Below, piece by piece: positions 7,749 through 13,741 of a stretch of DNA of 13,741 nucleotides (the stretch's first letter is position 1; every line of letters begins with the position of its first letter). A model generated the notes under the pieces. That model was not told the DNA's origin. It ran no database searches and saw only the letters and a list, made by a program, of their open reading frames with translations. This stretch comes from CAZUTK01 sp964623265 (GTDB lineage Bacteria > Electryoneota > B3-LCP), in assembly GCA_964623265.1 (NCBI GenBank), contig CAZUTK010000070.1, positions 1-13,741 of the forward strand, given 5' to 3'. A program made the position numbers and the translations under genes.

Positions 7749-9239
7749 TCATTTTAGACTTTTCACGGCATGTTGTTCCTGATGAGTCACCGGCTCCGGC
7801 AATGCATCAGCATCCATAAATTGAAATTCCAACCGCCAGATTCCCTCCCGGTCTTCGCGTGCGCGGGCTTTCTCTGAGATGCGATGTCCGAGCACCCAAA
7901 CAATTTCCCCATTGTTTTCAAGTACCAGAGTCCGCCTCTTTTCGAGGCGGGAAACACTTCGGTCCGTCAAGAATCGGAAAAGACGCTTTTCCCCGCGCGC
8001 TCCCAAGGGATGAAAGCGGTCTCCTGCCCGGGCATATCTTAGGGTTAAATCCGGCTTTGCGCCCAGAGACAAATCAGCAGTGAAACCGTTTCCGGCTTCC
8101 AGAGCCGCGAGATCGCAGCTGCGCCATAGCACTCGAGCGCCGATCGCTTCGATATACGATTGTTCGCCCGGAAACAGAGGTTGAGCAAAATCGGATTGTG
8201 GTGTCGCAATCGCGATCAGCCGCCGCTGGTGTTTGCAGAGCGCCGCGCACTTCTCGAATTGCAGAATCGCACCCGTTCCGACAGACTGGATCAGATCTTC
8301 AATTCGATCGAATTCAGCACTGCTCAAGAACAGGTTCCTTTCGGAAGCAACGCAGAGAGCTTTATATACTGTCAATTTCCGTATCAATACAAAATACGTC
8401 AAAAGGGAGTCAATATCAAGTACAATTTTACCTTTTTGGAAATTACGCAAACTCGCCTTCCAGCAATTTTCCACTTCGGCGGCGACGATTTCGTTCACTT
8501 CTTCCGCCCATCGTCCCAATTTTACCATTGCTGCAACCACTTCGGGATTCAGTTTTTCCTGCAAAACCGGCAGGATTTCGTGTCGAATGCGGTTGCGGGG
8601 ACGATTTAAATCCTGATTGGCGGGATCTTCCATATAAGGAATCGCATTCTTTTCGCAATATCGGATTAAATCCGCTTTCCGCAAATCCAAAAATGGGCGC
8701 AGCCAGATATCTCGCCGCTTCGGAATGCCCGACAATCCTCTCCAACCTACTCCGGCGACGATGCGTTGTAGAAGCGTCTCTGCTTGATCGTCCGCGTGGT
8801 GGCCGACGAGAACCCAGTCGCAAGAAAATTTTCGCGCCGCCTCCCGAAGAAATTGGTACCGCTTTTCCCGCATCCACTCTTCAGGGGATTTTCCGCTGTC
8901 CCGAACCCTGCGCAGCGATTCTATTTCCAACGGCACTTTCCGCGAAATACAGAATTTCTGTACAAATTTCGCGCGCATGCGAGCTTCCTCCGAATCCGGA
9001 TGGTGAACGAGATGAGCAGCATACGCGCGGATTGGAAGAGAACGACTTACCTGAATCGCCGCCGCCAGCAGCGCCATCGAATCCGGTCCTCCGGAAACTG
9101 CCACTAATATATTTACGGGCTTCGTTTGGTCTTTCGCTTCCGTTTCGGATACGCCGGCAGGCTCATCTGCATTCGGTAGCGGGATGTTCTCGATCAGGCT
9201 GGATCGGAGCGCCTCTTCAGGGTTATTCTGTTTGCGCAA
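7749..9239 (-). CDS. tilS: tRNA(Ile)-lysidine synthetase
   Basis: TilS uses ATP and lysine to convert C34 of the CAU-anticodon tRNA-Ile to lysidine, so that it reads AUA and is charged with isoleucine. The N-type ATP-pyrophosphatase domain has SGGPDS (49-54), AAHLVHH, VGHHADDQAET (145-155) and DPANQDLNRPRNRIRHEILP (205-224). The C-terminal TilS_C region (~395-460) shows RYARAGDRFHPLGARGEKRL and EIVWVLGHRISEKARA. At 496 residues it is slightly long because ~44 residues precede the first core strand ILVAVSGG, more than usual. I use the TTG at 9239 because no in-frame ATG or GTG lies between it and the catalytic core. The leader is purine-rich (AAAGAGATAAAAAAG). It is the first gene of the minus-strand cluster, diverging from the hydrolase/peptidase unit. 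No strong minus-strand promoter was found. Confidence 0.95.
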   Translation of the reverse strand: MRKQNNPEEALRSSLIENIPLPNADEPAGVSETEAKDQTKPVNILVAVSGGPDSMALLAAAIQVSRSLPIRAYAAHLVHHPDSEEARMRAKFVQKFCISRKVPLEIESLRRVRDSGKSPEEWMREKRYQFLREAARKFSCDWVLVGHHADDQAETLLQRIVAGVGWRGLSGIPKRRDIWLRPFLDLRKADLIRYCEKNAIPYMEDPANQDLNRPRNRIRHEILPVLQEKLNPEVVAAMVKLGRWAEEVNEIVAAEVENCWKASLRNFQKGKIVLDIDSLLTYFVLIRKLTVYKALCVASERNLFLSSAEFDRIEDLIQSVGTGAILQFEKCAALCKHQRRLIAIATPQSDFAQPLFPGEQSYIEAIGARVLWRSCDLAALEAGNGFTADLSLGAKPDLTLRYARAGDRFHPLGARGEKRLFRFLTDRSVSRLEKRRTLVLENNGEIVWVLGHRISEKARAREDREGIWRLEFQFMDADALPEPVTHQEQHAVKSLK

Positions 9240-9283
9240 CTTTTTTATCTCTTTTTCGTTAAAAGAATAAATGGCGAGAAGAA

Positions 9284-9307
9284 TTCAAATTGACTTGCGA
9301 ATTTGAA
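9284..9307. repeat. Perfect 8-8-8 inverted repeat, candidate operator
   Basis: TTCAAATT (9284-9291) and AATTTGAA (9300-9307) are perfect reverse complements separated by 8 nt. The dyad spans the -35 hexamer of the plus-strand promoter and lies about 45 nt from the tilS start, so a dimeric regulator here could act on one or both directions. There is no T-tract, and the position upstream of the predicted start site argues against a terminator. Confidence 0.55.
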
Positions 9308-9323
9308 ATCGAATCCGTATATT
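9295..9323 (+). promoter_or_regulatory. Candidate sigma-70-type promoter for the hydrolase/peptidase unit
   Basis: TTGCGA (9295-9300), a 17-nt spacer and TATATT (9318-9323) match the -35/-10 consensus at 4 of 6 and 5 of 6 positions with ideal spacing. Transcription would start near 9330, about 25 nt before the ATG at 9355. It lies in the A/T-rich divergent intergenic region. Confidence 0.55.
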
Positions 9324-9354
9324 CTTCTAAGAAACATCTATTGTGAGATTATTC

Positions 9355-10164
9355 ATGAAAAAGACGCTTTCAGCCATTACCCTCGCAATCATAATCTTTG
9401 CCAACCAACTAATGGGAGCGGAGATGAACGAACACCACGAAGCAGTCACCATCGAATGGTACGGTCATTCCTGCTTTCTACTCACGCTTGAGAACGGCGC
9501 AAAGATCCTGTTGGATCCATTCGATATGACCCGTTTTCCATATTCATTACCCGCGGGGAAAGTTGATATCGTCTTCTCCACTCATGACCATTTCGACCAT
9601 AATGCGGTGAACGCCGTTCCTTCGAGCGTGATTCTGCGCGCCGATGGAAAGAAGTCTTCCTTTTACGGGAAAAAAGTGGGCGCGGAAGAAGAGGCGGATG
9701 GCAGAATCAAAGTCAAACTGAACGACAAGACTATGATCGCAGCCACGATTCCGTCATATCATGACGACCGCGGCGGAAGCGCACGCGGCGCGAACGGGAT
9801 CATTCGCTTTGAAGTCGAGGGTCTATCCTTCGTGCATCTGGGAGATCTCGGCGAACCCTTGAAGCCGAATCAAGTGGAAAAGATCAAGCCGATTGATGTA
9901 CTATTTATTCCTGTGGGCGGATTCTACACTATTAACGACACGACCGCCTATGAAGTCGTGCAGGCCTTAGCCCCGCGCATCGTAATCCCTATGCATTACC
10001 GAACGAAAGCTCTGGGCGATCTTCTCCCCATCAACACCGTTGATCCGTTCCTAAAAAGATTCGACCACATCAAGCGGGAAAATTCGAGCACTTTCAAAGT
10101 GCAGGCGGATCATCTGCCGGCGGTGATGACTGTCGAAGTATTAGACTACCATGGTCAAAAGTAG
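9355..10164 (+). CDS. Exported metallo-beta-lactamase-fold (UlaG/UPF0173-like) hydrolase
   Basis: The protein has 269 residues. MKKTLSAITLAIIIFANQLMGA is a Sec-type signal peptide, with no lipobox Cys, so a periplasmic or secreted location is likely. The metallo-beta-lactamase fold is clear: WYGHSCFLL (35-43) as in UlaG/UPF0173 proteins, the metal site HDHFDH (77-82), further His at 136 (PSYHD) and 161 (VHLGD, with D164), and IPMHY (H214). A hydrolase or lactonase activity is the family expectation; the substrate cannot be read from sequence. I chose ATG 9355 over GTG 9343 because it starts directly with the MKK of the signal peptide. Family members are often cytoplasmic, so the signal peptide is notable. 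Its last 14 nt overlap the start of the peptidase gene, implying co-translation. Confidence 0.88.
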   Translation: MKKTLSAITLAIIIFANQLMGAEMNEHHEAVTIEWYGHSCFLLTLENGAKILLDPFDMTRFPYSLPAGKVDIVFSTHDHFDHNAVNAVPSSVILRADGKKSSFYGKKVGAEEEADGRIKVKLNDKTMIAATIPSYHDDRGGSARGANGIIRFEVEGLSFVHLGDLGEPLKPNQVEKIKPIDVLFIPVGGFYTINDTTAYEVVQALAPRIVIPMHYRTKALGDLLPINTVDPFLKRFDHIKRENSSTFKVQADHLPAVMTVEVLDYHGQK

Positions 10165-13072
10165 TCGATCGCTCGGATTATGCCTCTTCGCACTGCTTTC
10201 TTCCCTTACGGGCGCCGTTTCAGGGCACGCCGCGACGATCTTTGAGAACGGGGGACTCAGGCGGCTCTGGATTGCGGAGAATGTGCCCGCCCGGGATCTC
10301 CAGATCGGCGATCCATCCATCTTTCTGGAAAATCATCGCGCATTGTTGGGTTTAGCTGCGATCCCGCAAGTGCAAATCCGACTGGAAAATGCAGTCCAGA
10401 CCGCGATGGGTTTGCGCTTTGTGTTCGTACAAACCGCCTTTGACTTGCCGGTTTTCGACGCTCACCTTATCCTGAATACTTCAATCGGGAATCTGCTCTC
10501 TATATTCAACGCACTGTCTGCAGCGCATTTCGAGCGGCGGATTCCTGCGCTAAGCGCTTTGTCCGCATATCAAACGGCGTGGCAAGCCGTCGGAGATCCG
10601 ACGCTGCGATCCGCGGAAACCGTTGAACTGGGATATAGCGAGGACGGTGAGCTTGTCTATCGCATCCGAATTCCTGCTACCGATCCCCCTGCGGACTGGG
10701 AAGTCTGGGTTGATGCCGCCAGCGGAGAAATACTGCGAAAGACGGATCGCCGGATTTTCACGGACGGCGTTGGGCGCGTCTTCATCCCTGATCCCAAGAC
10801 GGCGTTAGAAGACAATTCGTTGACCGATATGGGGGATCTGAATGCGGCGATCCCGGAAGCAGCCTACAGTCTCGTCACGCTCTACGATCTCGCTCCGCCG
10901 GTGGGCGAGGAATATTACCTTGATGGACCATACGTAAGCACGTCCGCGACGAGCAACCGCGCGCATGAAAGCGCTCCCGTCTTCAACTACTGGCGCCAAG
11001 ATGACCGATTCGAAGAAGTCATGGTCTATTATCACATAGACCGCGAGCAACGCTACTTTCAAGATGAACTGCAGACTTATACTGCCAACAACCGCGTCCA
11101 GATCTGCAACGTCAACGGAACGCCCGACGATCAGTCCTGGTACAGCCCCTTCGATCGAACCATTACGTACGGATACGGCGGTGTGGACGATGCGGAGGAT
11201 GCGGATGTGATTCTGCACGAATACGGTCACGCCGTCCAGGACGATATCAATCGTTTCTGGACCGGAGGACACACCGGTGCTATGGGCGAAGGCTTCGGGG
11301 ATTATCTGGCGGGCAGCTACAGTCTAAGCATCAACCAGAATTTTCAACCGAACTGGGTCTTCAACTGGGACGGTCACAATGAATTCTGGGCGGGACGGAT
11401 TCTGAATTCGGGATATCATTACCCTGAGAACGCCGGCGGTGAAGTGCATGATTCCGGGCAACTCTGGTCTGCGGGGCTGATGGACGTCTGGTGGGATATT
11501 CCCGACCGCACCGCCTGGGATCGGATCGTCTTGCAGCATCACTTCCTCCTGGGCAACGGCGCCACGATGGCGGACGCCGCCTCCGCGATTCTCACTACTG
11601 AATTGGCGCTCTACGGAGGCATTTATCGTTCCATCATTGTGAATCATTTCGGCGAGAGGGGTTTTATCAACACCGCCGGATATTATCCATCCATCGCTCA
11701 CACACCCCTGCCGGACACCGAAGATACTCTCCAGACGACATTTGAAGTTACGGCGCAGGTGACATCCCCTTATCCGCTGGATTTGAATTCGCTTCATCTT
11801 TACTGGCGATCGGATCAGAATCCCTTTCAGCAGCAACTTCTAACTGCCTCTGGTCAACCTGACGAGTACCACTCTTTTATCTCTGGACCTTTCAACAACC
11901 AGCTGATCTCCTATTATCTCGCCGCGGCGGATACTTTAGGCATGGGAACATTTGCTCCGGCGGGCGCACCGATAGAGACATACCAATTTTTCGTTGGTCC
12001 TGATAGTGTTCATCCTCAGATCAGCCACGTGGATTCGCTGGGTGAGACGGTCTTTTTGTCCGGTTCACGGCAAGTTCGAACGGTGGCTCAAGATAACATC
12101 GGCATAGGGTCGGTCAGCCTCTTCTGGCAGGTTGGTTCAGGCGATTGGCAAAGTGCACCGATGTTGCAGGTTGCAGCGGATACATTCGCCGGAAATCTCA
12201 ATTATTCAGTGGAAGATTTCGGGGAGTTGATCTATTATTTCGTGCGCGTCGTGGATTCATCATCCAGGCAGAATGTCACCGACAGTCCAACCCGGATCTT
12301 CCAGATATCTCAGGCGGCGAATCTCGATGATTTCGAAGGTCCGTTGGGTCCTTGGATCTTCAACGGCGATTGGGGCGTGACTACTCAGGCGTACCACAGC
12401 GGCTATCACAGTATGGAAGACAGCCCCGGAACGCTTTATCCACCCGCTTCGGACACCTGGGCGCAATGGGGTGAGTCCTGGAATTTGTCCGGCTTTCTGC
12501 GCGTCTGGTTGATCTTCTGGGAGAAGCATCTGCTGGAAGAAGATCACGACTTCGGACGACTCGAAATATCCGCGGACGGCGGTCCCTGGCAGACAATACT
12601 GGAAGTAACAGGATTGGATAATAATTGGATTCAACGCGAGATTTCGTTAGAACCTTACTGCGGAGGCAGCAGCCAGGATGTGCGGATTCGTTTCCGGACG
12701 GTGACGGACGCGCAGCAGAATTTCTTCGGTTGGTTTATTGACGATCTTTCCATTCGAGCGGAGATCATCGTGCCGGTGAGCGAGAAGCCGCAGGATCCGC
12801 CGACTCCGCTCGCCTACGCACTGGAAGCCGCGCATCCCAACCCTTTCAACGCGACGACGGCGATTCACTATACGCTCGCAAAGAAGAGTTATGTTCAGTT
12901 GAAGATCTACAACGCGCGGGGTCAACTCATCCAGGATTTAGTGGATGGAACCGTCGGAGAAGGGCGGCACAGGGTGCTGTTCGATGGAGCTTCCTTGCCT
13001 TCTGGGATTTACTTTTGCAGCCTGCATGCCGGCGATTTTCAAGCGACACAGAAGCTGTTATTGATAAAATAA
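10151..13072 (+). CDS. Secreted M36 (fungalysin)-like zinc metallopeptidase with T9SS-type sorting domain
   Basis: The protein has 973 residues and a multidomain layout. A signal peptide covers ~1-28 (ends VSGHAA). A propeptide of FTP/PepSY type follows (~30-200, ending WEVWVDAASGEILRKTDR). The catalytic domain spans ~205-515: HEYGH at 356-360 gives two zinc His and the catalytic Glu, and GAMGEGFGDY supplies E380 as the likely third ligand, the gluzincin pattern of M36. Two beta-sandwich, Ig/Fn3-like modules follow (~517-722), then a MAM/jelly-roll-like module (~723-866, from DDFEGPLGPW to FGWFIDDLSI). The C-terminal ~87 residues are a T9SS-type sorting domain, with HPNPFNATTAIHYTL, VQLKIYNARGQLI and a final GIYF...KLLLIK. 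It probably degrades extracellular protein or peptide after autocatalytic maturation. The ATG at 10151 lies inside the hydrolase gene; no SD is seen. Confidence 0.9.
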   Translation: MVKSSRSLGLCLFALLSSLTGAVSGHAATIFENGGLRRLWIAENVPARDLQIGDPSIFLENHRALLGLAAIPQVQIRLENAVQTAMGLRFVFVQTAFDLPVFDAHLILNTSIGNLLSIFNALSAAHFERRIPALSALSAYQTAWQAVGDPTLRSAETVELGYSEDGELVYRIRIPATDPPADWEVWVDAASGEILRKTDRRIFTDGVGRVFIPDPKTALEDNSLTDMGDLNAAIPEAAYSLVTLYDLAPPVGEEYYLDGPYVSTSATSNRAHESAPVFNYWRQDDRFEEVMVYYHIDREQRYFQDELQTYTANNRVQICNVNGTPDDQSWYSPFDRTITYGYGGVDDAEDADVILHEYGHAVQDDINRFWTGGHTGAMGEGFGDYLAGSYSLSINQNFQPNWVFNWDGHNEFWAGRILNSGYHYPENAGGEVHDSGQLWSAGLMDVWWDIPDRTAWDRIVLQHHFLLGNGATMADAASAILTTELALYGGIYRSIIVNHFGERGFINTAGYYPSIAHTPLPDTEDTLQTTFEVTAQVTSPYPLDLNSLHLYWRSDQNPFQQQLLTASGQPDEYHSFISGPFNNQLISYYLAAADTLGMGTFAPAGAPIETYQFFVGPDSVHPQISHVDSLGETVFLSGSRQVRTVAQDNIGIGSVSLFWQVGSGDWQSAPMLQVAADTFAGNLNYSVEDFGELIYYFVRVVDSSSRQNVTDSPTRIFQISQAANLDDFEGPLGPWIFNGDWGVTTQAYHSGYHSMEDSPGTLYPPASDTWAQWGESWNLSGFLRVWLIFWEKHLLEEDHDFGRLEISADGGPWQTILEVTGLDNNWIQREISLEPYCGGSSQDVRIRFRTVTDAQQNFFGWFIDDLSIRAEIIVPVSEKPQDPPTPLAYALEAAHPNPFNATTAIHYTLAKKSYVQLKIYNARGQLIQDLVDGTVGEGRHRVLFDGASLPSGIYFCSLHAGDFQATQKLLLIK

Positions 13073-13074
13073 AG

Positions 13075-13119
13075 CACCGAATTGAGAATCGGAAAAATCC
13101 GACTGCTCTCAATTCGGTG
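13075..13119 (-). terminator. Nested-hairpin terminator of rpsU, shared with the convergent peptidase gene
   Basis: CACCGAATTGAGA (13075-13087) and TCTCAATTCGGTG (13107-13119) form a perfect 13-bp stem. The loop holds a second perfect 5-bp stem, TCGGA/TCCGA, closed by AAAA. On the minus strand the hairpin starts 20 nt after the rpsU stop and is followed by CTTTATTTTATC, so it fits an intrinsic terminator for rpsU. On the plus strand it starts 2 nt after the peptidase stop, but no T-tract follows; there it may stabilise the 3' end. Confidence 0.75.
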
Positions 13120-13139
13120 AAAGATGTCCCAATCCGTTT

Positions 13140-13337
13140 CTATTCGTTCATCATGCGCATCAACTTGCGCATTTTTCGTCTGGCTTGATTGCTCTTGCGT
13201 TTACGCGCTTCCGACGGCTTCTCATAGCGCAGATGTTTGCGGATTTCCGCCATTAATCCCGACTTTTCACAGGATTTCGTGAAACGCCGGAAGGCGCGTT
13301 CAAAAGGTTCATTGTCTCGCACTTTTACGTATGGCAT
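13140..13337 (-). CDS. rpsU: 30S ribosomal protein bS21
   Basis: bS21 is a small basic protein of the 30S platform, close to the anti-SD region of 16S rRNA and involved in initiation. The 65 residues match the family: MPYVKVRDNEPFERAFRRF, then SCEKSGLMAEIRKHLRYEKP and a basic Lys/Arg-rich C-terminal helix (SEARKRKSNQARRKMRKLM). The gene has its own promoter 40-65 nt upstream, a hairpin leader with two SD-like elements and a strong terminator, so it looks monocistronic. It follows the HIT-family gene on the same strand by 137 nt. The usual rpsU companions (yqeY, dnaG) are absent here. Identification is secure. Confidence 0.97.
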   Translation of the reverse strand: MPYVKVRDNEPFERAFRRFTKSCEKSGLMAEIRKHLRYEKPSEARKRKSNQARRKMRKLMRMMNE

Positions 13338-13340
13338 TCT

Positions 13341-13356
13341 ACCTTATCCTCAAGGT
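13341..13356 (-). promoter_or_regulatory. rpsU leader hairpin carrying two SD-like sequences
   Basis: On the minus strand ACCTT-GAGGAT-AAGGT forms a 5-bp stem with a 6-nt loop ending 3 nt before the rpsU ATG. The loop exposes GAGG (10 nt from the ATG), while AAGG (4 nt from the ATG) is in the stem. This is the strongest SD region in the window and may regulate rpsU translation. Confidence 0.5.
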
Positions 13357-13374
13357 TATTTATTTAGAAACAAA

Positions 13375-13403
13375 ATTATAATAAATTTCTCCCATAAAAT
13401 CAA
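13375..13403 (-). promoter_or_regulatory. Near-consensus promoter of rpsU
   Basis: On the minus strand TTGATT (13403-13398), a 17-nt spacer and TATAAT (13380-13375) make an almost perfect sigma-70 promoter. The following bases extend it to TATAATTTTG, which also contains TAnnTTTG of the Bacteroidota consensus. Transcription would start near 13368, about 30 nt before the ATG. The remainder of the gap to the HIT gene (13404-13474) holds only A/T-rich sequence and a purine run (complement of 13441-13450). Confidence 0.75.
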
Positions 13404-13474
13404 GTTAAATCATCATAATCTCACATCTTTTTTAATTGTATCCTCCCTCCACTTGAAGCCTTTACTGGAATAGA

Positions 13475-13741
13475 CTAACCCGGAGGCCATGTCATCCTGC
13501 GTCCTCCCAGAAGGTGCAGATGGATGTGGTATACTTCCTGTCCTCCGTGCGATCTGCAATTCAAGACTTCACGATAGCCCTTTTCCGCGATCCCTTCTTT
13601 CTTCGCGATATCGTTAGCCAGCAAAACCATCTTCCCGATCAGTGCCGCATCTTCCGCCCGCAGATCACTCACGGTTTCAATATGCCTTCGGGGGATGATC
13701 AAGACGTGAACCGGCGCCTGCGGGCGGATGTCGCGAAAGGC
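13475..13741 (-). CDS. HIT-family (HinT-like) nucleotide phosphoramidase/hydrolase, 5' end cut by window
   Basis: Proteins of the HinT branch of the histidine-triad family bind purine nucleotides and hydrolyse AMP-lysine or AMP-type phosphoramidates, acting as cytoplasmic dimers. The frame is open at base 13741, so the start is outside the window; 88 residues are visible out of ~110-120. The visible part begins AFRDIRPQAPVHVLIIPRRH, the typical central strand, and continues with the helix ALIGKMVLLANDIAKKEG. It ends QEVYHIHLHLLGGRRMTWPPG, where HIHLHLL is the His triad with the nucleophilic middle His, and WPPG is the standard HinT C-terminus. The Asn of the active site is in LNCRSHGGQEV. It lies upstream of rpsU, which has its own promoter, so they need not be co-transcribed. 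Confidence 0.93.
   Translation of the reverse strand, partial: AFRDIRPQAPVHVLIIPRRHIETVSDLRAEDAALIGKMVLLANDIAKKEGIAEKGYREVLNCRSHGGQEVYHIHLHLLGGRRMTWPPG

Noticed and set aside
8240..8480. Locally A/T-rich stretch within tilS as sign of an insertion
   Set aside because: The tilS frame continues without break and the region corresponds to the poorly conserved linker before the C-terminal domain.
8198..9262. Long plus-strand open frame (354 codons) opposite tilS
   Set aside because: Fully antisense to a well-supported tilS; its translation is Pro/Arg/Ser-rich with no recognisable domain, typical of a shadow frame.
9291..9323. TTGACT as -35 with TATATT as -10
   Set aside because: TTGACT is closer to consensus, but the spacer would be 21-22 nt, too long; TTGCGA with 17 nt fits better.
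13441..13450. Strong SD-like purine run GGAGGGAGGA on the minus strand
   Set aside because: No start codon with a usable frame follows at SD distance; the nearest ATG is followed directly by TGA. It lies upstream of the rpsU promoter.

Overview
The window looks like a chromosomal, housekeeping-rich segment of a Gram-negative bacterium. I place it in or near the Fibrobacteres-Chlorobi-Bacteroidetes (FCB) superphylum, including candidate phyla that share its secretion signals. The main evidence is a large secreted metallopeptidase (10151-13072) ending in a C-terminal sorting domain of the type IX secretion system (T9SS) type, with an NPFN...T.I.Y.L motif and a short hydrophobic end. Few starts have a Shine-Dalgarno (SD) sequence, and two candidate promoters contain TAATTTTG, which fits the Bacteroidota -7 consensus TAnnTTTG. 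Genus or species cannot be told from the sequence alone.

Region 1 (9239 down to 1, minus strand) is one long co-directional cluster. Transcribed in order it holds tilS (tRNA-Ile lysidine synthetase), ftsH (membrane AAA+ protease), a single-pass membrane protein with a PEGA domain, folE (GTP cyclohydrolase I), a two-pass membrane TPR protein, folP (dihydropteroate synthase), rimI-like acetyltransferase, accD (acetyl-CoA carboxylase beta subunit) and surE (nucleotidase, cut by the window edge). Most junctions are overlaps or gaps of 2-40 nt, so co-transcription is likely. The one real break is the 118-nt gap between folE and the TPR gene, which holds a terminator-like hairpin and a possible promoter. 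tilS-ftsH-folE-folP is a familiar bacterial neighbourhood. The two uncharacterised membrane proteins inserted in it are the least explained genes here.

Region 2 (9240-9354) is a divergent intergenic region. It holds a good sigma-70-type promoter for the plus strand, whose -35 element lies in a perfect 8-bp inverted repeat with an 8-nt spacer, a plausible operator.

Region 3 (9355-13072, plus strand) is a two-gene unit: an exported metallo-beta-lactamase-fold hydrolase and, overlapping it by 14 nt, the 973-residue M36 (fungalysin)-like secreted peptidase.

Region 4 (13075-13741, minus strand) holds a HIT-family (HinT-like) gene cut by the window edge and rpsU (ribosomal protein bS21). rpsU has its own near-consensus promoter, an SD-containing leader hairpin and a strong nested hairpin terminator shared with the convergent peptidase gene. 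I see no tRNA, rRNA, CRISPR array, insertion sequence or phage gene. No clearly new multi-gene system is evident. The best leads are the PEGA and TPR membrane proteins in the ftsH-fol cluster, the exported hydrolase/peptidase pair with its palindrome, and the SD contrast at rpsU.
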